A program made the translations under genes and the position numbers. From Physcomitrium patens (lineage: Eukaryota > Streptophyta > Bryopsida > Funariales > Funariaceae): a stretch of 64,000 nt of DNA. The DNA is taken from assembly GCF_000002425.4 (NCBI RefSeq), contig NC_037253.1, forward strand, positions 14,483,609-14,547,608. Reading direction: 5' to 3'. This document shows, one piece after another, positions 22,380 through 35,755 of this stretch; position 1 is the first letter of the stretch, and each line of letters starts with the position of its first letter. Below the pieces are notes generated by a model. The model searched no databases and was not told the DNA's origin. It saw only the letters and a program-made list of their open reading frames with translations.

Positions 22380-25322
22380 GTTTTCACCATGATGGTCATG
22401 TCGTGCTTGTCCTTTTTTTTTCCCTCCTCACCGGATTCTTTCAATTCTGTGTGGATAGAGAAGATCGCCAGCATCACTAGAATATTGTCAACTTCATCTC
22501 GATGATTAAGACGATGTGTTACACCTAGTTTGAAATTTCTACGGGACATAATGATAGGTAAGACTATGCAAGCTTAAGATTGCTTTGCATGTCATCACGA
22601 CATTGATGAGGTCATAGCTTTTGGCGTGGGCCGAGTGTGAACACGTGACGAAGCTAATTCATAAAATTTTACATTTGCAGCCAAAAATGAGTTCTTTATG
22701 TTGGGCATGTCTGTTCGGTTTTAGTGGAAGTCGCAATGCACCAACATATTACAGGAGAAAGAGAGTTAGAGAGAGAGGTTTCTGTAAATAAATCTCTGAA
22801 TTCGAGCGGTTGGATTCCTGCACTGTGTATGTTGTGTGAATGTATCTTTTAGCTCAGCGAATCTCATCTGATTCTACAATGTCACGCTTCATTTTCTGCG
22901 GTTAATTATATCAATTGAAGCAGATCTTGACTCCGATTGTGCAGCACCTCAATGCCTAAGATGCATCCTCACCTAGCTTAAAGTCGATACCTACATTGCA
23001 TATGAGATGATTCGGAATTTGGACACTAGCGGCTTAGAAACAAGAGACTTGCGCATCTATTTCTAGGGACCAGAAGCTACTGTTTAGAAAACATTGCATG
23101 CTATCAGTGTTCGCTCTTTCCCTTCGCTGTCATGTAGTGTTGCAGCGCCTTCAGTAACTAGAGTAGGTGTAGAGGTATTAGAGCATGGAGAACCGTGCTG
23201 GGTCCAGCCGTGGAGCGCACTTGGAGGAGCCTGCTCAACTGATACATGGAGCCATTCTTGGTAGCATATCGAATGCTTGGGCGACGTTGTCTACGGGTAC
23301 CTCAGAGGATGACTCTTGTGCTGAAGAAATTCTCGAGATACATTTAGAAAGATCGTCACTGTGTGGTGTCGAATTGTGCGATCTTAACGTTGCCACTGGG
23401 CGGTTTGAGGGCATCGCATCACTTTTATCGGTCTTTATGTAAAGTTATACGGCTTGATTTTTAGGAGAGGGGTTGGACAACTGCTTTTCTTTCCTTGGTG
23501 ATGAGTTCCTATCGTAACCATTGCTTGGTTATGAGTTCAGTCGACAGATTCTATAAGTGAGCCTCCCCTCTTTAGCTGTTTCAGCAAGCGAGTGTTTTGA
23601 GGTTAGACGGAGTTCGTCAGGTAGGATTACTTGGGCGCTCTTTTGTTGCCTCACGATTTCAGAACCTTGAATACAATCTGAAAAAACCAACAGTAGTGGC
23701 ACGAAGCTGGCTGCGACGTTGCTGCCACTAGACCAGCTCTGGCGATAGTCCGTGCACAAGTGTTTCCATTTTTGAAGTCTACATTGGTTGTAATAGGCGC
23801 CCCGGCTCCGCACTATCACGCCGGAGAGGCCCTATCTGTAAAAACCAAATCTGTGAATGACATGGCGCTTGAGGAGATAACCTGATGCAGCAGAGACACA
23901 AAATGTGATCCCAAAACACCCGATCAGTGAGGAGGCTAGTGCAGCTCACAAGGCTTTTCCTTCTCAGGACGGACTTCCGAGCCCAGTAATATTTTCGAAG
24001 CTCATAGCATGTGAACTTTGGACAAGCGTTAACTTGGACGTGCTTAGAAACAGCATCTGATTGCTTTCCAGTATACTTCATGACCAGTTCAGGGTAGTGC
24101 GAGCCATGGAATCAGCAGACACCGGTGAAAGATGAAAATCCTCATCAACATCAAAGATATTCTCTGGACATGAAAGGTATCTACAGGTGGTGTGCTATGA
24201 AGCAGGGATGGTGCCAGTGCTTAAACGGGGAGTTGGGGAATAAGATGGTTGGGAGCTGTTTGAAGAGGCAGCGGTAGCCTCGTGGCTTTGACAACTAACT
24301 CCCCCACTTGCGGTTTCCCTCACTCTCACTCTTACCTTCTCTCTTGCTAGTGTGTTCATGTCACTCCGTTGAAACCAATTTCGAAACTCTCACAATTTGA
24401 AGAATCCTGAGGATCGTGTCCCAGCTTGTAAGTTATCGAGAGTGTGTTTCAGGGAGCCTGGTAAGAGGACCTACCTTTTCAGTAAACATCGACCAGCACG
24501 GTGGAGGAATAGAGAAGAAAAGACTCAAAGCATTCGAGGATTGTATTTTCTACAATGGGGGATCAATGCAAACCACTCTTAAACTTGCTTGCACAATGCA
24601 CACTTGCACAATCCACAAAGAAAAAAAGTTTATAAGTACATAGCCAGAATATCTTTGAATACCATAAAAACTCTACTAATATGAATAATAATGATCAAAT
24701 CAAAATTAAAATTAAATAAATAGAAGATTGATAGAATCATAATTGTTGATTGTTGCCAATAATGCTTCACATGTATTTCTATCAACAACAAATTTCTGCA
24801 TGACTCATTTTTAACAAGTGAAACCAATGCCATGTGATGCCACAATGCAAATTTTCCTAGAAACAAACAGATCCTCTAGGAAGCATCGTAGACGGTCATC
24901 ACTATCCATTTTTTTACCACAAATTGCCCTGCAACTACCTCATCAAAAGAAAAAATTGTGATTTCCATGAGGAATGTCCCCTCGAATCTCACAGCCGAAA
25001 GATAAGATGGTGGAAGCGGTGTAGAGAAATTGCAGGGAAGTCTCTAGGATGTGTCGCAGCGTCTTGAATCTGTATCCATCTCTGGTGGAGCTACAAACCT
25101 TTTCCCTAAGGTAGTTCATAGCGTCGTCCGAACACTCTTGATAGCGCAGCTATTGACGAGTGGTAACACTGCTTAGTGACATGATCAATAAATCCAACGC
25201 TATTCATCTGCCAAGTCTAAGTCTTAGTTACCGTCCTGAGATGCTCTGCCCACCATTTCCACTTCAACCAACTAGAAAATATAATTTCTTATTAAATGCA
25301 TGTAGACGAGAGCACTACATTA
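22380..25322. other. Intergenic DNA between convergent DUF1997 and RIT1 genes
   Basis: Nearly 3 kb of mostly balanced composition, holding the 3' ends of both flanking genes. An 85-codon open frame with an ATG at 23185 (to 23442) is the only candidate small gene; it matches nothing I know and lacks supporting features. An AT-rich block occupies about 24620-24760. No RNA gene, LTR end or terminal inverted repeat was recognised. Confidence 0.45.
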
Positions 25323-28300
25323 TTATTGTAAATTTTTCAAATAGTTATACACTTGTTTCAAACAACCCCTGGATGGGCGAGCACCTGAGTGAAAACTTGC
25401 TAAAAGTATTAAACTTTGCCGAACCTCGGCCTTAGAAATGGTTCTACGATCCAAGCTACCGTTGCAAAATTTACCTGCCGAATCAAAGCAAGAGAGCAGA
25501 ATTGCTAGACAGACACACACACTAATGTCCTCACCTGCACACAAGTAGGCACGAACACCGTTCGATAAGGATATCTTACTTGACGTGACATATTGTAAAT
25601 ATCATACGGCAAGAGTAACTTACACAAAACACAGATAGCATACGCATATGAGGAACAAAAGGACCAAAATCCCACACAGAATACAGGTCGAGCAGTTCCT
25701 GCAGCATTTCAAATGACGACGAACTACTGAATTATAATCCAGAGGTGATATGCTTCTTACCATCTTGGCAACATATGAAAATTGAGAGACCATTTGTTAA
25801 CTTCTCCCTTGCAAATTTGATAGCTTCTGGTAGATGACTTTCCAAAGAGTGGCGGTCAAACTTTGAGCCCTGAAATAAAAAATAAATAAAAAACTACATA
25901 TTACAAAAACTAAGATGATAATGTGTATGGATACAAGATTTCAGCTCAAGTTTCAAATTGATGCAAGAATACACGATCCCGACCTCATTTCTAAAGAAAC
26001 ACGTAAAAGAGGCTTAGTGCATACCACAATTGGAAGGTGAAGGTCGGAGTCTTCGCAGCTACTTGAACTTGTCCATCCAGTAGAGGAAACGTCTAAAACA
26101 CAATCAACAACCTTACGCAGGGAGTCCACTTGGCCTGCTAACCATAGAAAGTATGTTCAGCTAGACACAACGAGAGTGTAATACAACACCCTTAAAACAT
26201 CAATCGAATAAAGCCTTCAGCCTAGACATGAATAGTTTAAAAGCCACAATATCACTGAATGGGGATGTACAACGCTATTTGAAAGTAAAATCAATTGAAG
26301 TTCCTTAGAAAGATTACTCATCACAATTTCAAAATTACTTGTTGAGATCGAACTATATCACAGAGAGCTGAGCGAGTGAATCTACTATGTACATCCTACG
26401 TTGTATCCAAAACAAGAGGTATTAAAAGCTTACAGCATGTAGAAGCTCCCACAGCAAGTCCAGTAGAACCGATCCAGTGTATGCCAGGAACTTTATCGGG
26501 TGGATGTCCATTGGTTTGATTTAAAGACACTGAATCCATATTTTGGCTAATTACATCCATCAGTGCTGGGACCTCTCTTTCCTCAAGTCTTGAATGGGAT
26601 GCGTTGTCTGAGCACCGAGAATCACTCAAGTCATTTGTATCTAAGTTCCTCAAATCGAAGCTATCACTCAAAGGAATAATTTTGCCTAGATGAAGGTTAC
26701 TTGCGAAGCTTGCACCAGGAGGACAATCTGCAGGAACAGATAATTCTCTGCCAGATTTCATTCTCACTTGTGGTGCAACTTGACCTCTCAATGCTCTATA
26801 CACACGATCACGTTCAACCAACACTGCCACTTTGCGATTGCAATCCGCAGGACCATCATCTAGAAGCTCATATACGTGCTTCCAGAACAGGGAGGGGGTG
26901 AGCCCTCGTGCCCAACTCTCTTCATCGTCTGCCGCACCTGGAATATAACTCCAGCTGAACTCTGCATCAGTCATCCGTTGAGAGCAGCTAACTGGCTGGG
27001 ATGCTGAAACCAGGAAAATGGGAGTAAAATCTAGGGTCTCTGTATCTACAATTTCATTTAACCAGATCACTGTCTTCTGAGAGACCCAGAGCGTTCTAAG
27101 GGGCTTCCTGAGCATCTGAGCAAGAGGTATTAGATTTGCCCCACAGTTTTTGAGGTCCTCTACCCAGGTATCCAGACGATTAACAATGTTATTCTTCTCA
27201 GTTTCTGATACCCAGATGGGCAAGTGAAGCTGGCAATCCCAATCCAAAGAATGTCTTCTTAAACTATTTTCTTCAGAGTCAAGAAAATCTTCCTCGGGCT
27301 TCAGATGATTTGGGTTTTCATCGAGACTTTTGCGCAGATCAGCCAGAGCACGATTGATTACGCAGGCCCAAATAGGTAATGTTTTAGACATGCTGTCTGG
27401 AAAACGCTTCCCTTTTCTTGTAGCATCAACTATGATACAACCGCCTTTCTGTGCTACAAAAACGCGGATACAAAAACCATGCAGACAACAACACACAAGA
27501 TAATATTTAGTAAAAGGCATGATTGTCGAGTGAAAACAGTAAAGGTTGAATTGCGATGAGCTACACGCGATTGTAGAACCTAAACTGAGAGCATACCTGG
27601 CTCTCACTCAGGCATTTACTGGTCTGGCAATTCGATACTGCATCCCAGTCTTGATCCCTTTGGGGTACCTGGGATGGTACGAGACCGGTTAACATCTATG
27701 TGAGAACTGCACTATCGTAGGTTCGAACGTAGCGATAAAGCTTTATCTAATCATACCGCCCTAGCTTTAGACAAGGCAAAGCTCATCAACACAACGCGAA
27801 TTCATTAAAATGTATTTATTTTCCGATTGTAATTAATTACGATAAGTGTTGATTAAGATCATACGACAAAACTTAATGCATCGGCAAGCATGTGGAGTAA
27901 GGGAAGCTGAGGACTGAAGATACCTCTTAAATACCAATTTTACGAAACACTCAAACTAAGGAGAAATAAAAATTGATAATAGATCCACTGCAATTCTCTG
28001 CAATATGTATGGTCCACTCAATGATTCCACGATTTGTATCTTAAGAGTGCGGCACTGAATTGGGGAAGAATCAGAGGTAAGGTTCCAGGGCTTAAGATAC
28101 CAGCAAGCTCAGCAACATGAAGATTGAGGCGAGTGACATTGAAAGACCAATTGCCGTTGTGACCGTCCGTAGACTTGAAGTAGCAAACGTCATAAAAGTG
28201 TTGGCTATACCACAAGCCGCAACGCAAATTAGCGAGTAAGGGCAGGCGAGGCCAAAGCGCAGCGATCTCGGCCACGAACAAGGAATCGTGGTAAATGGAG

Positions 28301-28584
28301 CGCAGTGCGTTATAAAGCGAGTGCTCCTTCTGCTTGATTTGCCTCGACACCTTGTAAATGCTCTCCATACTCTCCCCCGCACGCAATCCCCAACAGTCTC
28401 GCCGCTGCTCTTTCGATAAACAGGCTTCGGCACCACACGAAGGCAGGAGTTGAGAGCCAGAGTCGGAGGAGAGCTCGAGAGTGTGAAATAAGCCCTGAAA
28501 AACCCTAGAAAGCAGCACAGTTGCTTCTCGCTTCGACATTATGGGTATGTCTTCCTGTCTGTCAATTTTGTCTATTTCACTCAT
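25323..28584 (-). CDS. RIT1: Initiator tRNA A64 2'-O-ribosylphosphate transferase (RIT1)
   Basis: RIT1 adds a 2'-O-ribosyl phosphate to A64 of initiator tRNA-Met, using phosphoribosyl pyrophosphate, which keeps that tRNA out of elongation. Five exons join in frame: 28101-28584, 26434-27453, 26025-26134, 25761-25869 and 25323-25534, for about 644 residues. The N-terminal catalytic part shows IYKVSRQIKQKEHSLYNALR, NLRCGLWYS, YFKSTDGHNGNWSFN and IIVDATRKGKRFPDSMSKT. The C-terminal part holds the degenerate dual-specificity-phosphatase loop CCQDGEDISVCVCLAILL and ends GARPSRGCLKQVYNYL. The first in-frame ATG is at 28584; an internal ATG (MSKREATV) is an alternative start. Exon 2 uses a TTTTGTAG acceptor, which restores the AQKGG block of the family. 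The gene lies downstream of PEPC on the same strand. Confidence 0.93.
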
Positions 28585-29740
28585 CAACTCTGTCTGTAAA
28601 TGCCCCTCAATATATAATCAATAATCCATTATTGTATTTGCTCAATTACATCGAAATACCAAAAAAATGACTTGAAAACTGTAATTAGAGCCACCCCGTG
28701 GTTATACTCGAGCAGTAAACCGTTTTGGATGAGTCACGTTGAATAGCACCATGACAAGATCACAAAGAATTAAGCGATGCCCGGAGACATAAGAACTGCT
28801 AATGCTGAGGTTAGTGTTGCATCAAAGTGTTTTGAGTTAGGATGAGAATTCAATAAAAAAGAAAATCATAGCAGGGGTTTGAAGTGAGGACGAAACAAAT
28901 ACGCGTCTTCTGGAGAAGACATTAAGACAAAAAAATAGAATTGGGTTTTTCATCTCACATGCAACATCTTTCATGCAAGTTTCATGACAAGCGTGTTGTA
29001 TAAATTTGTGCAGGATGTTTTCCTGTGGATCTGCATCACTACCAACTATTCATCCCTTTCCAAAATCGAATTTCAGGTGAGGAATGTCGCACGACCTGTT
29101 TGGTATCTGTGTTCCTAGATCATGAAAATTGAGCACCTGGTGCGTAGCGGGCACCCACTGAGTCTTGAGTGACGCCCCCTGCATTTTCCTACAACCAGTG
29201 ACGTTCATTGATGGTATCCTTTCGAATAATTTTGGCAAGTTCCTGAACTTCAAACACAGTAAAATCTTCAATATCGTTCAAAACTGTGAGGTGGTTTGCC
29301 AACAATTATCATCTAATTTGTATTCATGCATAACCAGGCTGTCATGCTTGGTTTGGTCATGACAGCTGTGTCGGGTTCACCATCAGCTCCTCCTTCCAAT
29401 TTGACAACCTCCAGAAATCTTTCAAGCGTCTTAATATTTAATAAGAGATGCCTAACCAAAAAGAAGCGAGGTAGTAACTAAAGTACAAAAACCACACCAC
29501 ATGCCATACAATTGGCCGAAACAAGACCCTCTATCGCAATCAGCTATTGGTCTTCAGCTAAAGATGAATTGGCAATGGTTTGCTTGTCTCTTCACACCTT
29601 TGGCTTGAAGAAAATAATCCGCTCGGAAGTTCTGAATTCGACCCTAACATCCATTTTTTTTTCATGCTCTTGTAAGATCGCCCTCCGGAGGGATTACACA
29701 TGCCTCCTTCGTGAGGTTTTTAATATGACCATTAGAATCC
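28585..29740. other. RIT1 promoter and PEPC 3' flank
   Basis: About 1.15 kb between the RIT1 start and the PEPC stop, both genes reading leftward. The right part should be the PEPC 3' untranslated region and the left part the RIT1 leader and promoter. No separate gene or repeat was recognised. Confidence 0.55.
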
Positions 29741-32700
29741 TCAACCTGTGTTTTGCATGCCAGCAGCAATTCCCTTCATGGTGAGAATCAGAGTATCTTC
29801 CAACCCCGGAGGATACTGTGTGGTAGTGTTCAACATCACCAATTCGGACGAAACCTTTCCGTTGTGGAGCTCCTCCTGATTCGCATTCTCCTCATGAACA
29901 CCAAGCTGAGCCCTAAAATCCCGCATTTTTTTCAATGTGTAGGCTTGCTGTACATTGAGAGGAGTTATATATTGTTCACGTAATCTCAAGCGTTGTTTGA
30001 GAGTAGGATTTCCTTCCAGGACGTCTTCATGTCCAGCAACCTAGAAACACACATCACTAAGCAAGTCTAAGAAAGTTAAATGGAAAGTGAATTATTTTAG
30101 TGGTATTATAGTAATCTACAGATGAAGTCTGCTAAATAGTACTAATATTGGCAGGATGATAAGAACGAGACAGAACTGAGCCTAATCACTAAGAAATAAT
30201 CAAGTGACTTGATAAGTGGTCCAGTATTGAGCACCAGAAATGTAATTCCTGAATTTTTCTTTTCACTTCTGAACTAACTACTTTTTCTACTATACCAGTG
30301 AATTTCAGTCACTTTGGCGGAAACTTGACTACGCACTCCAGTCCTAATACCTTGACTAATCTTATTTATACACAGCTAGCTTGGGTTAAAAGGTCTACTA
30401 GAACACTGTTGGTGATTCAAAATCCGCCTGCGAAACTGATATGTCAACAACAATAGTGTTAAGTTTGAAGAGCACCTTTAGAACAAGTTCTCTAGTTTCA
30501 TTGTAGTTGTTTCTCAGCTTTTCACCAAAGGATTTGTGATCATCTTTAACAAGCAATCTATCATATAATGCAGCAATGCGAGGATCTCCTTTGGCAAACA
30601 CCATCTCTATAAGATCCAAGGTCACCCGGAAAAATGGCCATTGATCATACATTTTCCGAAGAATACCCATATTTTTAGGGTCTACCTGCAATACGTACTT
30701 CAAAGCACCACCAACTCCTAACCAAACTGGTAGATGAAACCTTGTCTGTGTCCAAGCAAATATCCAAGGAATAGCACGAAGCGATTCAATGCCACCACTG
30801 GGTTTTCTCTTGGCTGGTCTACTGCCAATGTTCATTCGTCCGTATTCCTGCTCAGGGGTCGCCTGCAAGAATATCCAGTGTTGAAGAAAATATTTACTGA
30901 CGGGAATGATTATGACAATGAACTTAATGTCCCCATTTCTTTTTGTTGAAGTAATCGCATATGTTGAATGTTGGCTCTCATTATTGAATTACACAATATC
31001 AATACCATCATCTGACGGTAGAACAAAATGTATCAGTTAATATGACAAATATGATCTTGTTATCAGTAGGTGAACTCTCAATACGGTTGTCAAAAACTTA
31101 CTGCTCGGAAGTATGGTACAAATGTTGGGTTCTTCATTACAACAGATCGGTACTCTTCAGTTGACACTCCAGCCATGTCATCCATTAAATTTCGCCATGC
31201 TGGCTTAGGGGCAAAGGGTGGATGCATTCCATGTTCAAGAGTTGCTGCTGTGAACCGCTGCAGGGTGCGAAAACATAATTCTTCCTCTCCAAAGGATTTT
31301 TCAATCACCTCACCTTGAATGGTTACTCTCAGAGACCCGTTTACTGCACTCAACATTTTCAAAAGGTGCCACCAAATCAATAGTAAGGTCCTACTCTTTC
31401 CTTCTAAAAAGTTGATGTTGATGGTTTGTGATCACAACGAAAGGAAATGAAGACTCATGAAGAAGCAACGCACCAGTATCAGGAGGTTGGCTTAAAATGG
31501 CGAGATGAGTAGGACCACCACCCCTGCCTACAGTTCCTCCACGTCCATGAAACATGGTTAACTTGATTCCGTATTGCTTTGCTACCTTAACCAGTTCTTC
31601 CTGAGCCGTGAACATCTGCCAAGCTGCTGACAACCGCCCGGCATCTTTCCCAGAATCCGAGTAGCCAATCATTACCTGGGTATACAAAGAAGTTGGATAT
31701 TAGTATGTAAAGAAGCTTCTGTGTTCACATCGACTCATAAAACGAGGAACTGATCACTCTTCTGCATCCGTAGAATTTAGTAACGATTTCTAATCTTACT
31801 TCAATTTTGGATAAATATAAAATACACAAATAAGAGATTGTATCTGCCAACGTCAAGCTTGCGGCATATAATCCATTTTCAATTTTGTTTCGAACAAGCG
31901 GGTAGTTACCTCTTGTTTTCCGTTGATATGGTTCAAGTACCAGTCGATTGAAAACAGTCGAGAGAGGGTTGCAGCCGCCAACTGCAAGTCAGCTAGTTTC
32001 TCAAACAAGGGCACAACACGAAGTGGTTTAGGAACTTGACACTCACGCTGCAAAAGCTCTACTGCTAGAACATCAGAAGGTGCCGTTGCCATCGAGATAA
32101 TATAAGCTCCAAAGCAATCCGAGGGTAGGTCCGCAACTACACGTAGAGTCTCCAAAACATCTTTGACTTCCTCAGTCATGGGCAAGTCGGATCCAAAAAG
32201 AGGTCTTTTGCCACGCAGCTCAGATATTAGCCACTCCTGTAAAGATTTGTAACATGTAAATTGGCCTCCAAAAGTTTTGGCAATTTATGTCACAGGTTAC
32301 ATACATATAGCAACTACCGATCACCGTGTCAGCAGTCATTTGGATCTGAGTTTCTCAAGCGAATAAGGGAAAAGTTGCTCGATGATGAAGTGTAACAAGC
32401 CTTCTTAAAAATCTTAAAAATCACGATACGAGCGAGGTCGCACCTGGCGCTGTTCTTCAGACCAGTCTTTGTAGGATCCCATCCCTAGATGAAGGGTGAT
32501 GGCGTCCATGACATCAGCGTGCCGTTCTGATTCTTGGCGAATGTCCAATTTGACTAGGCTTAACCCAAAGCATGATACTTGACGCATAAAATCCAACAAG
32601 CTGCCATCCGCAACTGGTTTGTCACCTGTCTCGCACAGGGATCGATAGCACAAGTCAAGGGGCTCGATAATCTGCATCACAAGCACGGTAAGACACACCA

Positions 32701-35700
32701 GCATGTATGTCACTTGAATCTCCACCTTTGCCCACGAATGTGTAATTTCAATCTCACTTTACGCCTTTTGTACACTTCACACTGTATGCACTTCTCCTAA
32801 ATCGATAAGCTCCTTGTAAAGTAATTTAGAGGATCTGCGGATACTAAGATGATGGCCGAAATGTTAACCTGCGATTTGTCCGTGAAAGTCTCATCTAATG
32901 CAATTTCGCTCTTGCCGCTCGATAATTGCTGCCGCATCCGCTCACGAGTTTGGTAAAGCTTGTCCCGAACGTCACCAAGAACAACACGGAAAGGTTCGGT
33001 GGACGGAATTGTCTTCCAAAACTCTACGATTTCAAATTGACCAAAAAATGCATTATGTATTCAGAAACGCATTATTTCGGCGGCTTTACTTAAAATGCTT
33101 CCCAACTCAGCACAATTATACTTCCAATTCTCTACCAGCATAATGAGCAATGTTTCTTTACACTGCATTCAGCTGAAGCCTCGTACCTATATAATGCTTT
33201 GCTTCTTTTTTTGTAGCTCCTGTCAATTGAACTACCCTATTGCGAAGTTCATCGCTACAGCGCCACATGGACAACTATACACAAGCCGCCACGTAAGCAA
33301 AGGCCATGTTACTTGACTGAACACAATGTAGAACGCTGGCATGCGCTAATTATAATATTCATGGACTTCAAGGGCATTTACAAACTGCAAAGGGCTCACC
33401 AAATCTTATTGAAATTCATATGAGATATCAATCTTCTCATGTTCCATGTAATCATGCTAAGAAGCCAGGGTAACACTTTGACAGCTTTTTTGGATTAAAG
33501 TTTCTCAAACTGAAGCAAAACACAAAACCAGTTCAAGATTGAAAACCTGTCAACCTCAAACATGAGATCCTCAATTTGTGCGAAGTAGAGATTCGCTGCC
33601 ATCAATCTTGCCAGCAAACAAACATCTCTGGTCACTTCCGGTGTGACTCGCGGATTGCCTGAAAAGATGGACGTCGAATAAGTGACTAGTGGAACATATT
33701 GCCACATGTTCTACAATTCTGTCTCAAACGCGTGGCATCTTCGCAATTGCTATTGCAACCAAATAACATGAGTAATTCCTCAGACGTAAAGACAAACTAG
33801 ATCCAATAAAGCTCTCAGTTTTGCACTCTTCGCAAAGCACAACATTTAATGCTAAGTTAAATGGTAGCTTTAACATTTAATATGAAGTCTTTCAACAGAA
33901 GACTGACCATCTCGGTCACCACCCATCCAAGAGGAGAACTGAATTAGGGGAACGTCGTAAGGTAACCGTTCCTCCACACCAATTGCTTTGAGAGCCGTGT
34001 CCACACGGCGAAGAAATATCGGCAATCCGTTCCAGATAGTCTCATGAAAATAGCTCATACCAGCACGCATCTCGTCTTGGGGCGTTGGTGGTGTGCGCCG
34101 AATCTCATCAGTTCTGAATGCTGCTTGAATCTGCATCGTAGCACACCAATCTGTGGATCATTCACCGCATGCTAATTATGGTATTGAACCTCTCTCATCA
34201 TTACTAATGGTCCTTTAGTCAACGTCTAAAAAATAGAGTTTACCTGAGGTCAATTCATTGCAAAGCAAGAAATCGTTTTGAGAAGTTCTGACGGTCAAAG
34301 CAAAGAAACAAGCTTCTACTATCATCAAGTTATTCATTATTTCAGGCTTGAACCATGTGCACTGCTGAACGTTCACTCTGTAAGCGAACAATCCCTGTGG
34401 GAGATGGTTCATATTACAACGGCAATTTCTGGTTGTGATCTTAAGTACTTAGTTATATTTTTTCTGCAGAAATTTATTAAAACTAATAATCACAGAATGG
34501 TAATGATGCGAGAATGATCCTTGTATTTTCAAAAGAGTTTGAGAGAAATTAAATTGCTCCTGGCCTGCATACGGTAGGATTACAGTATATACTGGAGCTT
34601 AAAATTTCTGGTATACCTCACGATGCAAAGCTTCATCTAGTTCCTGTCTCTCGTCGCTGGTGATATCAACCTGATTCAGCTGCGACAAGCAGCTCCTAAT
34701 CCTACAATTCGCAGGTCTGGATGGTTATTTCGTCATAAAGTGCTTGCGACATCTTTTTTATCCGTTTCGAGGTGATCACAAATTTGGCAAGGTTTCACTT
34801 CATGTATGACCTTGTCAACGAATTGATAGAAGTTAATATTTCTTCGCACGATACTAACGTTCATTCAAACACACCTGGTATGCTTCTGAAGTAGAGATCG
34901 TCGAACCGATTGAGTAGGATGGGCAGTCAATACGAGATCCACCGTCTGATGTTTCAAGGCCTCAAAAATCTCTGCAGGAGTCTTCCCTATTTGGTTCACC
35001 AGGCGCCGGAAAGTCTCTTCCAAGTCCGATTCTGTCAGAGCACTGTTCTCATCTCCTAGATCACCCTTCTTTGCCATCTTTACTCGCCTACGATAGGCAA
35101 TTTGTACCTCCTCGGCCAAATTTCCCAAGTTGAGCATGTGAGAAAAAGAACTTGCCACAACGATCGAGTCACCTGCGTCCAGATTATTCAGGAGTTCTCC
35201 TAGTCTCTCGAGTTTCTCAAGGTCCCCTTGCCCTTCCACCCTGCTGTACATCCCTGATAATTCGTAGCATTTTTCTACCTGGAATTTGGAGGAATTGTGG
35301 AGAAAATTAAAGAAAACTTCTTTCATTGATTGCAACCAACGAAATACTTCAGTAAATGCTGACCAACTGAGATTAGAGGATAAACTTGAAGGTTTCCAAG
35401 CATTTTCTTCGAAAAGAAATCCAGCTCGACAACCTTGGTGACGAAATAACCATTCAGACCTGCGGTGCTTTTGCCTGTGGAAAATGTCAAAACATTATCA
35501 TCTGTCCACAAGGTGGTAGAAAATCACAATAGTTGCCACAGTGATGAAAGTATGTACCGTCTCTTTGACATCAGAACCATGAAGATCCTGTAGGACATTA
35601 AGAAACCGATCCAGCAGTATTGAGTCGTACTCCACCAATTGGTCATCGTCAGATACTTTCTTCGGCAGCAATAATCGCATCTGTGCGTTGATTGACGCCA

Positions 35701-35755
35701 TCTTCTGCATCTTGGTCAGTTTGCTGCCTCGCTGATGAGTACTCATCTGGCTCAT
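29741..35755 (-). CDS. PPC: Phosphoenolpyruvate carboxylase, plant type
   Basis: This cytosolic enzyme carboxylates phosphoenolpyruvate with bicarbonate to oxaloacetate, refilling the citric acid cycle. Thirteen coding exons join in frame to about 980 residues: 35558-35755, 34875-35278, 34617-34701, 33908-34130, 33555-33658, 33187-33274, 32869-33023, 32444-32671, 31910-32236, 31474-31675, 31102-31343, 30476-30862 and 29741-30040. Catalytic signatures are VLTAHPTQ (about 190), [14 protein letters not shown] (about 646) and RVTIQGE (about 677). The protein ends in QNTG, the mark of plant-type PEPC. The N-terminus carries [10 protein letters not shown], matching the phosphorylation site of plant PEPC kinase at Ser21, with Asn where most have Asp. 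A TTCAG acceptor six bases before the ATG shows that the leader is also interrupted by an intron. All key motifs are present, so the gene looks functional. Confidence 0.97.

Noticed and set aside
23185-23442. An 85-codon open frame as a small gene
   Set aside because: It has a real ATG but no known domain, no transcript signal and ordinary composition; chance is as likely.
27716-27730. GGTTCGAAC, a tRNA B-box-like string
   Set aside because: No cloverleaf, A box or acceptor stem fits around it.
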